NCBI GenBank assembly: GCA_028829895.1
Contig: CM054181.1
Span: 67,199,259 to 67,263,258 of the forward strand
Length of the DNA stretch: 64,000 nt
Direction: 5' to 3'
DNA from: Sinotaia quadrata
Taxonomy: Eukaryota; Mollusca; Gastropoda; Architaenioglossa; Viviparidae
A model generated the notes under the pieces. It had not been told where the DNA came from. It saw nothing but the letters and a program-made list of their open reading frames with translations, and did not search any database. Made by a program: the position numbers and the translations under genes. Of this stretch, positions 27,501-41,300 are shown one piece after another; position 1 is the stretch's first letter, and each line of letters begins with the position of its first letter.

Positions 27501-30500
27501 AAGTTTATCTCTTCAGTCTGACGTTCACACTGAAAAGTCAGAAAGATTATTATGTCAGAAACAAATGTAGGAAATATATATAATGCATGAGTGTATTCTG
27601 TATTCAATTAATCAGCAGAGTGAGTCAAATTCAATTTTTTTTTACCCACCTTTCCAAAATTACCTTGGCCAATCAATTCAATGAAAGTGAAAAAGTCTTC
27701 AGGTACAGGCTCTCTTATCGATCTAGGCTCTGAGTCATCTTGTGCAATTTGGTGCAGTTTTTCAAAAAACTGGAAAGACCCTGCATCATTTCCTTTAGAA
27801 TAACCATTACTTAGGCTATAGTTTTCAACGATTTTATCATCAGTTGTAACTGCTTGTGACTGTACTAGAATGTCAGGTGCCTCACTCTTAAATGCACTAC
27901 TTTTCTGTAATAGAAATAAAACCATTTTACATAGAATGAAGAAACCCTTTCTGTGTGAGCAATAAAATGAGTCTTGCTTCAACAAGTACCTCATTTTCTA
28001 TGGGTGACAGCTAATTTAATTTTAAGTGTGCTGATAAAATTATTATTTAACAAGTTAAAATTAAATCATTATTTAACAACTGTTATTTGAATAAAATTAA
28101 AAAATGTAATATTTTTTATTTGATAAAATCTGACAAGGGCTATAGTTAAAAAATAATCAAAACATTTTCAAAAGATGATCAATTTGGAATACATGCAGTT
28201 TTCAACTAATATTTGTGATGTACATATGGCTAATTTAATAAAATTTTAAAATAGGGCTAATCTTTTTTTTAAACAAATAAATCAATAACTAATGTACACA
28301 ATTTAAATTTTTTCAATTCATAATATAAATATACTCTAAAAGATAAAATGTAGTGGTGAAGGATGCTGAAGATCTGGAGCCAGAAGCTCCCTCTGGATGC
28401 TAAAAACTGTTGCTGACGTTGAACTGAATACTGTGGATAGAGCTGATGCTTTGAATGGGTTAAAGCTGGAGATTGGCGTTGAAAAAGGGATGATGCTGAG
28501 GTGAGGATGGATACTGATGCAGAAAATGATGCTGATGCTGGGGAGGGTTACTAATGTTGGGGATGATACTTATGCTGGGGATGAATACTAATGTAAGATG
28601 ATACTAATTTTGAGGATGATACATATGTTGGGATGGATGCTAATGCTGGGGATGATACTAGTGTTGGGGGTGATACTAATGCTAACATTAGGGATGATAC
28701 TAATTTTGAGGATGATACATATATTGGGGATGGATGCTAATGTTGGGGGTGATACTAATGTTGATGATGACTCTAATATTAGGGGTGATACTAATGTTGA
28801 TGATGACTCTAATATTAGGGGTGATACTAATGTTGATGGTGGTACTAATGCTAATGTTGGGGATGATACTAGCATTTGGGATGATACTAATGTTGGGGAT
28901 AATACTAATGTTGGGGATGATACTAATGTTGGGGATGATACTAATGCTAATGTTAGAGATGATACTAATGTTGAGGATGACTCTAATATTAGGGTGATAC
29001 TAAAGTTGGGGGATGACACTAATGTTGAGGGTAGTACTAATGCTAATGTTAGAAATGATATTAGTGTTTGGGATGATATTGTTAGGGATGATACTAATGT
29101 CAGGGATAAATACTAATGTTGGGGGTGGATACTAATGCTGGGGATGAAATTAATGTTTGGGATGGTGCTGATGTTGGTGACAGATGATAGAGATGATGCT
29201 GATGCCAAGAACGGATGATAAAACTTGATACAATATCAGAGGATAGAGGTTGTTGGTGGATGTTAGTGCTGGGGATGGATGCTGATACTATGAATGAGTG
29301 TTGATGCTAGAGATGGATGCTGACAAGAGTGGATGCTCATGATAGATGCTGATGCTACTGATGGATGTTGTTACTACAAGTGATGTAAAGGGATGCTGAT
29401 AATGGATACCAATGCTGTGAATAGATACTAATCTAGAAATGGATGCCGATATTGCAGATGTATTTTTATATATATGTTAGAAATGGCTGCTGATGTTGGG
29501 AATTGATGCCAATGCATCCTGTGTTTTGCATACTTATGTGTCATAAGCAGTTTTGATGATTGCTGTAATGAATATTCATTTCCAGGTAAAAATTAAGTGT
29601 AGTGAAGATAAAGAAAATGGAGTTGCATCTAATGGTAGCAATGATAATACAAGAATGAATACAGAAAAGGAAGCAAAAACGTCATCTGAGTAAGAAGTAA
29701 TTAATTAACAAATGGCAAACATACAATGACATTCCATGCCAAAATAACTGAATGCAGTAATTAAACAATTGATTAATATATACGACATTCCATGCCAAAT
29801 AACTGAAAGCAGTAATTAAACAATTGATTAATATATACGACATTCCATGCCAAAATAACTGAATGCAGGAATTAAACAATCAACTGATATATACAATGAC
29901 ACAAGCAGTAAATCAAAGACTGCCAAAATAAGGATCAAGTGTAAGTGTTATGTATGAACTGGAATGTATTTATTACCCAACTATTTACAATTATTTCTTA
30001 TTTTTATCTGACCAACTCACCAACATTCATCTAACACTGACTTTTCTGGAATGTATTTAGTGTGCTAAATGAGGAATTTTGGGTAGGAACTTTGTACACA
30101 TTACATCCATATATGTTTGTAAAGCAACTCTGCAATGATGACCAAATAAGTCAATGTCCAATATTGTCATAAATGAAAACCCCTAAAAACTGGAAGTGGT
30201 AATTCCATTCCTAAAATATCATATATCCTAAAAGTACCACAATTGATTCCTGGTGAAGAAAAACTAATAAAATAATTATATGCTAATATTTATTTTATAA
30301 AATAATATGCCCTTAGTAGCAAAACTAAACAAAAACATTCAATACGAAAAAGCATTTAATTTATACATTTTTTAAAATGCACCATAGGCACTCTTAAATG
30401 CAGACATATGTTGGTAGGTTATAGGAACTATTATATATGAGAATAGGAACTATTATATATGAGAAAACAGTCCTAAGAGTAAAGATGTGAACAGGGAGTT

Positions 30501-33500
30501 GTAAATCCGACATTAAATCATTATCAACTGGATGTAAGTCTAGGGTTGCCTGTAATATACATGTAGTAAGTTTTCTGTCAAGCTCTCTGTTTTGCCCCTT
30601 GATGCATTTTTCCTCCAAACACCAGGAAAGCATACATCAATATGTACAGTCAGTTTAGCATTAGATGCTAGTGAAGTTATGGAGACAAGAAATCTTTTTT
30701 ACCCGTATTCTGGATGGCATTTCTGAGTGATTTTTAACACTGGCTGACATCTCTGAGAATTTCTTAACACTTTCTCTGTTGGGAGGCAAACTAGGTTTGC
30801 AACACAAAGCATTTCTCAAGAGCATTCTTGACTTAAATCCTCGTAAGGAAAAGTTGGTGAAAGTAAAATATTCTGTAGAATGAGGCACAGCAGAAGAGTA
30901 GACTTTTAAAACCATTGAGTTATGCTGGTCTCCGCTTTCCATGATTGAAGCAATTGACATACGATCTGGAGATCTCCTAGGCAAACATGAAGAATTTTAG
31001 ACAATTACTTTTGTTTTATTAAAAATGAAATGTCTTCTGGACATGGTACAGTATTTAAATTATGCACAACAAAAGCATGATACAAAAAATAATACAAAAT
31101 ATGTTCAACTTCATTCAAGTATTTTATCATCACCAGAAGTAATGGAGTAACTATAAGCAGCTACTCAATTATGGAAATACAGTCATTAGAAACAGATCAA
31201 ATAAAAATTGACCTTTAAATAAGACACCCTCCTAAAATTTGAAAACTCTCCATAACACATAATTAATTTGGATAATAATGCAAAAGAGAATAAAATATTA
31301 CAACATAATCAGATAGAAATGACATATATAATATGTTCATAGAAAATTAATAAACTGCACTAGAAATTCATTTAAACTTTATTAGCATACATAATGATTG
31401 TATTCTATATTATAAAAACAAAGAAAAATGTAATGGGCAACGTTATACTTTTCAGTGAAATTGTATCTGAAAGGGTGATACTCTTTATTTCTATTACCTT
31501 AGAAAAGTGTGTAATGAATGCTGGTCTTGGATAGAGGGTCAGATCTTTCCCGAAAATGAGTTTTTATTAAGGAATAGAGAGGAAGGGTACTAAAAGAGTA
31601 ACTGGAATAGAGAGGAAGGGTACTAAAAGAGTAACTGGAATAGAGAGGAAGGGTACTAAAAGAGTAACTGGAATAGAGAGGAAGGTACTAAAAGAGTAAC
31701 TGGAATAGAGAGGAAGGGTACTAAAAGAGTAACTGGAATAGAGAGGAAGGGTACTAAAAGAGTAACTGGAATAGAGAGGAAGGTACTAAAAGAGTAACTG
31801 GAATAGAGAGGAAGGGTACTAAAAGAGTAACTGGAATAGAGAGGAAGGGTACTAAAAGAGTAACTAAAAACTATCTAGCATTTTATATTCTCTTTGATCT
31901 GACAATTCAAACTAATTAAAAATATTAATAAATAAATATGAGTGTCACATTGACCGAGTCCGAACAACAAAGTATAACTATTTCAGTATCATGCTTGCTG
32001 ATAACACTGATAACAAACAGGTTTTTGGCATCACCAATAAAATTATTGTAAAGAAAAAATGCAAACTTCTTCTAAGATAATAAAAACTATCAGAAATCAG
32101 TGTGAAAATCATATCGCAAATGAAACCAAATATCCCAATACAAGTTATGTCTTACCACTCTACTATATGACATATAACTAACACTTCTCTCTCAAATGGA
32201 GTATTCACAGTTATCTGTAAAATGGCTTTTGTTAACCCATACCTGCCAATTCTCTTGAATTTGGAGTCTCTAGACTATATAACATACTTCCTTCTCCAGA
32301 AAACAGAATTAAAATATTTGATTGTTTCTTCACCATTATAAAAAAACAAGAAATTGTATTTTATTTCACTAGCCTCCTTGCCACCAAACCCCACTACACC
32401 CATCACAAAACCATTTCCATCAAAAAGAAGCAAGAGAAAGATCTTCCATGACAACTCTGCTAGAACAAAGATATTTTCACTTTAATTCAACAAACCATTT
32501 CAGTGTATATAAATCCTACAAGATCTCAGAGTAATAGTAAAGAGATGATTTTTTAATGAAAAAAATATAAAAACAAATTTAAAAAATAAAAATGAGGCTG
32601 ATGCATGCTGAACTGTAGTACTTAAAATGTATTCAATATTATTAGGTAAAAATAGAGGAAAAAAAATTGCAACAGTATCAAGAGTTAAAGATAAAAATTC
32701 TTTAGTAAGGAAAAAAACCTATTTTTTATTATTTATGGTTATGGTTTAGTTAGAACAGGCATTTATGTAAACACAGCCAAGATAAAGAATAAAAAATTAT
32801 TGAACATGTCATATTGGAGTAAAAATGAACTTACACATCATTGATTCTGTTCACTTTTGACCTAGAATTACCTACATAAAGTTAAGAACCAAATAATTTA
32901 GCAAAGATTTGTTTTTATTATAAAAGAACACAAAAAAGAAGAAAAAAGAGAAAGAAAACATGACAGTTTACTGAATTTTTAAACATTGCCTATCAGCGTT
33001 ACTCAACTTATCGTATTATTAATATTAATGAAACAATGTTAATGTTGCTTATTTTTTAATTTTGCCACCATTAGTCTTGCATTTTTCTTTCTAATTTTGC
33101 ACAATATATAATATATTTTACTTTGGAATCCATTATGTTTCAAAATTTCATTTAAAATCACCTTTTATGTGTTGAATTTAAAAAAATGAATAAATGACTG
33201 TATGGAGGGTGGGGTGAGTGGGAGGGATGAAAAAAATACTGAGGGAAAATATCACTGTGATTTTTAAAATGTTGGTATGCATATTAAACTGTCTGTCAAT
33301 ACACAAGTGCAGAGAACACTCTGCTTTCATTGTGTGCCATATTTTCAGTATAAGAAATGGAAGGGTGACCATATGGGTGACCCTGAAGCTCAGATGTGCA
33401 TACTGGTAACAGAAAATCTCACAAAAAAACATTCTTTCATCTGCTGATATTACAATATCCACTGTGAAACAGAACACTCAACACATGCACAGATGACCAT

Positions 33501-35323
33501 GATCTTGAAAATAAAATATTTAGAGAAAGTTATTCTGTAACAAACTGTATATCATTTAAATTCCAGTCTCTTAAGTAAATTCTCAATCAGCCTTGCCCCA
33601 GTATTGAATCTTAGATAGCCAGCAGCAGACCTCTGCACTCTACATAATTACTCTGCTCTACAGAGTTTGACATGACTGCCCAAGACATATCAGATTGTCT
33701 TCAGAATACACTGGCATGTGTGGCACAGCTCTATCATGGTTTGAGTAATAAATAACTGATAGAATAATAATAGTATCCCTAAACAACAAGGACTCTCCAA
33801 CCCAGCCCACCTTAATTTCACACTACACCTCTTTGCAGGGTTATGATCTTGAACCATTTGTTCACATCTCTCCGCACGCACGCACGCACACACACACACA
33901 CACACATGAAATGTAAAAAGCTCTAGATGAATAATGATAAGACCAAAGCCATTCTGATTACTTATCTTCTCTTCACATTCAGATTCTCTTCCACAATTGA
34001 TTAATATTAATGATATTCCCAACAAATTTTGCTAATGTTAGAAATAGGGTCGTACCCAACATAACTCTCTCATATCAGCATGCATGATTACATGCAGAGC
34101 AACAACATGGAGGTGAATAAGCATTTTAGCAGCTTCTTTCAGCTGAAGCCACCAAAACTAATGCATGAGTATTGTCAAGACTGTATTTCTGCAAATCCCT
34201 CTTCTTGGTTCATTCTATGATTGCTATAAAAAAAACAAAAACTGACAGTTCAAAACAGCCATTTGCATCATTCTTAGATCCCTTAGAACCCAGTACACTA
34301 CTCATCTTGTCCACATACTTCAGTGCCTGCCTGTTCACCAGAGAATAAAACAAAAGTTCTCCTCATTCTGCTATGTTGTACTGATCACAGCCCAAAGTAT
34401 GTGATTGACCTCAACCAAGTATATACATGTACATCATTTCAAAGTGCACTCTTCTTCAAAAGCTCAAATAAATTCTTATAATACATGCTAGGAAAACCAA
34501 GACATTTAGTCAACATTCTTACTGATTTCAATTTCATATCAACTGGAACAAACTGTTGAACTTTGGCATAGTTGTGCCTTGAAATATTTCAAACAATTCA
34601 AAACAATCTCTTTGTCACCTAAAATAGTATTTATTCTCTCAAGCCTCTTTGTTTATTCCTATCTGATTCACCTCCAATTGTATTCTTTGTGACAGCTTGT
34701 GTACTAGTGTAATTCAAGTTTATTTATTGACAAGTGGTGAGTTAAAGTACTTAGAGCTTTTCATAAAGATTAAGTGTTCTACTAATAAACACCATTATTA
34801 TTATTATTTATTAAAACAAAACAGTCAAATCACTTCATAATTAATATTTCATGAAATAAATTGCCTAAATTTATACAGGTCCCACATATTGAACAAGATG
34901 GCAGACTCAAAAATAAATTTGCTGAGAGGTAAACATAAAAATTGTTATTAACTGATTCACACATGTATATATACACACACACCCAGTGAGAAATACTTGT
35001 AATTAATATGCCAAACATACCAGCCAGCGCGGCATTGAGAGTAGCGTATTTTCTGCCTGGAAGGTGTAGAAAAAGCTGATGATTTTCTGCCCAGACTAGT
35101 GATGCTTCGTCGTGGGCTATATGCTGTTATGGAGGAGCCATGAGTAAATGTAGGAGGGCTTGAACATTCTTGGGAAAACCTATGAGACTGCAAATATACA
35201 TCTTGAACTGAATGAAGGAGTAGGGGGGGGGAAAACAGTCATAGATCTTATTAAATCAAAAAAAGATATTACATTACTTTTCAAACTGACATATTGCTAA
35301 TATTTATGAGTAAGATAAATGAT

Positions 35324-35364
<41 letters not shown>

Positions 35365-38300
35365 TGTGTATTTCTTTCTTAAATACTGACATTGTGTAGT
35401 GAAAAATATAAGAGTCTATTGTTGTTTTTGATAGAACATGTTTCTTAAACTGCATAATCTAACATGAAGGAATAAAAAACGTGACAACACCAGTTGTAAA
35501 TGTACTAAATATTGCCAATTTTGAGAATTTCTTACGTATGTTTTCCATGACAACAATGGAAACGGATGTTCTTCAGTTATTCGGCAATCATGATTTTCAT
35601 TGAGAGCAGCATCATGGTTAGTGAGGTTAGTTTGGGAGCACTCTGTCACCAATACTAATGGAACTGAAGACTGCAGTAAATATGTAATGCAGTAAATATG
35701 TAAGCAAGCAATGGTAGAAAACATACAATAGAATAAATATACACTATATATTTTTGTTTTATATTTTCAGTATAACAGATACTGTTTTATTTATAAAATC
35801 TATAATACATGCATTTTACTTATAATAAAATTATGGTTATATCAAGTTTTAACTCAGAATGCCCATAATGGTTTTTTAATTATACAACCAGGAATTGCTA
35901 AGAGAAGTGGGAGTCACTTAGTTTTAAATTTTACTGAGTCCCTAAAAGATTCCAAAAATATATTTCTTTGAGGAATGAGATAGTTTTAAGTAGACAGGAC
36001 AAATTCTCAGAATTTATTTCTTATGGATAAGTCAATTAGATTAATGGAGCCTCATGCTTTTTCATTTCCTCTTTTATTTCAGAGAACATTTTAGATCTGT
36101 ACAACCACTGATAAAAATGTTTGTTAAGATTTTAAATATTAGTAAAACCTTTGCATTTCATTTTTTTTTTCACCATATACAAAGTTTGTAAATACTCAAA
36201 ATACTAAAACATAATTAATAGTTTAGGTTGTTGGGTTTTTTACCAGCCTGCAAAATTTTTTTCTTTTTACATTTTACATAGAACATATATTTTATAAAAT
36301 GGGTTGTACCATTGCTAGTAGAACAGCCTACTACAGCCTGACAAATATTACTGATACGCAAGATGCAAAAGCAACTATAAATATATTACTATGTTGAAAA
36401 TTAACTGCTTGTACAGATTAACAGTATTTACCATGAGAACTTTTTTCTTTTGCATTTTGTTAACTATCCCCATTAAAAATTTGCAAAAGTCCATGAGATG
36501 AAATTTTTTCACGTTGCTTATCAGATAAATATTTTATGTAATTAGATATCTGTGGTGCCAACGCCACCTAGTCAGGTTATGATTATTATTATTATTAATT
36601 AATCATCCATAACTAATTATATGTGATGAGAATCTTAATTTATGTTATTAATAATTCTCCAGTATTCACCTCTTGTCTCTTTCACTTGGTGGATAGGCAG
36701 GTGCTGTAAACATTTTTTCTTCCACGACATCAAAGACAAACATTTACTGTCACACAATATTTCTGTAGGTGGAAAACTTCTTACTAAAGGAGAAGACAAA
36801 TCTATCTTTAGTCTATATTTAGCAAGCCCTCATCCACCCACTTTCTTCTCCAACATAATGTTATCAATATGTATAAGAAGGTCAATAAATTGATTAAATC
36901 AACAATCAAATTATATGACAAATACAATGAAAAAGATTACTTGATCAACATTTCCAGAAACTCCATTTGAATAATTTTAATACCTACACAGTCTTATATC
37001 CTAAAAACAATTCAACAAATTAGTGTCAATACAAATCACAGGATAAGTTCTTATCAAAGAATAGAAATGGAATCTTTAGAGTGATAATAGTTTCTATGTA
37101 ACCTTCTATAGGTGAAGCTGCAATAGTCTTTTTGCGTGCTTTTCATAACAAAGTCACAATTTTATTGTTCACATTATTACTGTCAATTTCAAGTGTTTCC
37201 CTTCTCATGTTGTAGAGCACTGATTAGCTGCTATTCTCTCAAGGCTAACCCGGGTGCTCCTTCACTATATTAGCTCCCTCAAGCAGAACAATATAGCAAT
37301 TTCCAGTAACTTCATTGTACCAGAAATTCTATGATGTATTCAGCATACTTTGCCACCATACTTCAATGGAGTGTAGTGCATTCCTTACACTTACACACAA
37401 TGGTAGGCACTTTTTTGTATCTACCATGGCATAATGGTTTATAATCAGTAAACCAGGAGATCCAGGTAAAACAAGGAAATGCTGCTTATTCCCTGTAAAA
37501 TATTATCAGGGAACAAATGCTAAGTTTCAAGTTTATTCATCTTTAACTCCATTCTCGCTTACATTCAAGTCTCAACTTACAGTTTCCTGCAACAATATTT
37601 ATTAGCCCGATACACACACACACACACACACACACAGCATAATAAATACAGCATATCAATTTTATAGGCACATTCACTAGAAACAATGTTAACTGTTTAG
37701 CATACTATATATGAGCATCCAAGTTCAAAACTTTATAGAAATAATAGTCTTCTCACATAATACATCTCTTATGTAAAATACAAATATAACATATGAATAA
37801 CAAAATGCATGAAATACTTCAAAGTCCATCCTCTCTCAGTCAGTTAAATCACCATTAAGCTAACAGCTGCCTTTCATGACCAGACTTCTTGTTACTCCAA
37901 ATTCAAGTAATCAGACAATAGAATTCTCTACAGCATGTAAACTTTTTAACTCAGCCCATTGACTGGTCTCATACTCATAAATCTAAACCAAAGAGTTATA
38001 AAAATTACTCATCCAGTTGGAACTGGTTTGGATTGCATCAGCAATTTCTAGCATATTCTCAACTTGAGTTGTTTACTCCAACTCTGACTCATACAAAAAT
38101 ATCATCATAAGGATGCCAAGGTCGGTTTACTTCGACAATTTAACAATTTATATAACAATTAAGTCTAGAAATAGGGATAGGCAAATTTACTCTGCCACAA
38201 TACTCATATGCCATTGCAAACTTTGGTATAACTGACATTAAACAATAATAGTTTATTAAACACATGTATGCATGACAGTGCTTCAGTCAGTAAAAATGTG

Positions 38301-41300
38301 TAGAGTATGAGTCTAAAAAAAATGATAACATAGTTTGATATTTTTTTAGCAAGGGGATCTTAAGATTAATATTCTTTCCATTTGTTTTGTTATTTTTCTA
38401 ATGTTATGATATTTACAGAAATCAAATGCTTCAAGTTTTGAGTATTATTTGCTGTCAGTTGGTGAAAGTATGTGTGGAAGTGAAACTGTCCAATTAGCTA
38501 TACATGTACAAAAACTACAATGGGTTGATAAAGATTATGTTGGATACTACATAAATGGCCACTTAGTCCCCCAAAAAGCACCACAAAAGCTGTTGATTTT
38601 TATTGAAGGATCTAATTGGAACCTTAGTCCCCCCAAAAGCTGTTAATTTTTATTGAAGGATCTAATTGGAACCTTGAACAGACTCAATTTGAATTGGATA
38701 AATCTGTCAGGTGTATGTAATCTGCAATGGTAAGGGGTGTTGAGAGGATCTGGTCAAGTTAATCCAAGAAAGGCAGTTACAGTTGGAAATAACTTTCTTA
38801 TGCAGTACTATTATTTAATTAACCAAGAGAACCTTTATGCTGACTCCCTGAAAGCCAATAGCATAATAATGATTTTTACTAAAGTAGTCAACTTTATCCA
38901 TTCCAAATGGGAAAGTGTTGGCATGAGTGTTTAATTTTATGCAAACATTCATGGGAAAAAAAGGAAAACCAGTTACTGAATTCAGTGATGAAAAATGGAA
39001 GTGAGAACTTGTGGATATAACTACTCACTGGAACAAATTAACCTCATGTCTTCAAGGACAAGATCAATTAATTAATGTTGTTTGATCAGGTCAAGGGTTT
39101 TTTTAAAATGAAATTACATCTTTTGAGAGGTACAGGTTAAAAACAAGAATTCTGTGCATTTTGCATTTCTTCTGAAGTGTGATGTTTGAAATTCTCTAAA
39201 GAACCTCAGAGTTATATAGAAACTAATAGAAGAATTTGATACAAAGTTTCAAGACTTTAAGAAGAACAGCATGAGCTTCAGTCTCTTTTCATCTCCATTA
39301 TTATAAATGAGGATCTGGAGCATCTGCAAATGGAATATGTTGATTTTCAGTGTGCATCTCAATTGAAAGAAAAGTTCAACAGTTTCTCTTTGCTGGATTT
39401 TTACAAAATTATGTTTTGCAGGAAAAGTACCTAGTACCCTAGCATTAGCATACACACTTTTCATGTCATTATTGGCAGTACATATTTATGTGAGCAAGTG
39501 TTCTTGTGGTGTGTGGGTTTAAGAAAGATGTTAGAAAAGATTTAATCATATTTAAACCCGAACATGGCCAGCTACATATCCACTCACACTTCAGCAGTAT
39601 CAGGAGTTACTGAGTATTTGAAAATTAAAGGTATTATAAATATTAATAATCACAAGAAAATGGCTATGAATCCCCAATCCCAACCTGACATAAAGATGAT
39701 GATAAAGGTTATAAAGAAAACACAAATACTTGCAAACTTAGGGAAAGATAAAAATTTTATAGAAATGAAGTAATGGTGGCTGAAAGATTGTTACAAAATC
39801 AAAATGACATGAGCAAATTCTGGTAGTTCGATATTTGCTATGTATCCACTTTATAACAGAGTAAGAGTCTTTGGCTGCATATTTCTTTAGACTTGCCTGG
39901 GTTGGTGTTTAAGTTGACTGTGATAGCTTGGTGATTCTCGCATGGTTGTTAGTAGACTGGCACAGTGCAGGCTTTGGGTTTTGCAACATAGAGGAATTCA
40001 GTCAGCCATGACCTGATTCTAGAGATCACTCAATATGGCATAAAGAAGTGGCAGATACTTGGCATATTGGGTGCCAACAGAGTGCCAATTCTTTCTCAGC
40101 AAAAGCCTTTCTACCAATGGTGCTCTGGGAGAGTTTGTCTGGTAGTGTTTCTTTGACAATGGCAGGATTGACTCTGATCTTTTGGGACTGATTTTGGCAT
40201 GCCCAAAGACAGACAGTGCTGGTCATGTGATCAGTTGGACTAAATATCTGGCAAACCAGCCAAGATTGTATAATATTGCCAGTGATCCCAGGGCTTTCAC
40301 GCAAGAGATGAGCTAATAGTTAGATGTAAATGTAAGATCTAAAGTTGGGTCTGCTCTGAAAGTCTTACAGTATTTTGAAGCCCTGAAAATCAAGAGATAA
40401 ATGGAATGTTGGGAGGCCACCCCTTGTTTTGTCACAGTTCTCCATGATGAAGCATGTGAAGTGCTTGACAAGATCGTGAATCATGGACAGTCATCTGGAG
40501 AGGTTGCTTAGTACTGCTACTTCATCCATCATGCTAGATATTGGGGATCTTTTTTGTAAGAAGCAGTGCCAAGTTTTGCATTGACAGTTTTAATAACAGG
40601 CCAAATAAAATGTATGTTTGAGATACAAGACTTTTAATCAAGATAGCATTATTTTTCTCTCAATTAAAATGGCTTTTTAAAAGTAAAACTAGATCATAAT
40701 GCAATTTTACAACCTAGGCAATTTGGGTTAGAATAATTAGGTGTACTACTAGTGAGTTTACACAAATGTCCTGCAAAAGAGTGGTTGTGGCCCTTTGCCC
40801 CCCAAAAGGTTGGAGACCCCTGATCTAGTATAATACTATCTTAATCTACCATCTAATATATATGTTCTATAACTCTTCATAAAATCTTATGTTGATTTTG
40901 GGTTTTATTTATGAAAGAATAAGCTTGATTTCGTGAAGTGTATAATTTATTTATTTCAGAATGTTATTATTTGGTTTCTAAGTGTTAAACTTTTTTTGGT
41001 TTATAACTAACTTCTGTTAAACTTTTGGTTTATAACCAACTTCTGTTAAACTTTTGGTTTATAAATAACCTCTGTTAGACTTCCATTGATTTATAACTAA
41101 CCTCTGTTGAACTTCTCTGTGGTTCGGGAATTGTTTTTTCCAATGAATATACCAGTGGTTTTCGTCCTGGTAGTGCCTGGTCCATTTCCGTTACATCTGG
41201 TCCAGATTTCTCGGATTGTAATGTCTGCAGTAGGCCTATAATAGAGCTAGAGAGTGATGTTGCTTGATTTAATTGCTCCATTGCTGGTTCCTGTACAGGT

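Noticed and set aside
28588..29116. Open frames of 143 and 172 codons on both strands
   Set aside because: They are translations of the GATGATACTAATGTTGGG satellite; the repeat keeps several frames open at once and has no coding signature.
31571..31866. CRISPR-like array
   Set aside because: Units are contiguous with no unique spacers, and the context is a eukaryotic intron; it is a minisatellite.
40026..40304. 92-codon minus-strand frame
   Set aside because: It matches no domain I know and lies between the hAT relic and its probable terminal repeat; treated as part of the element.
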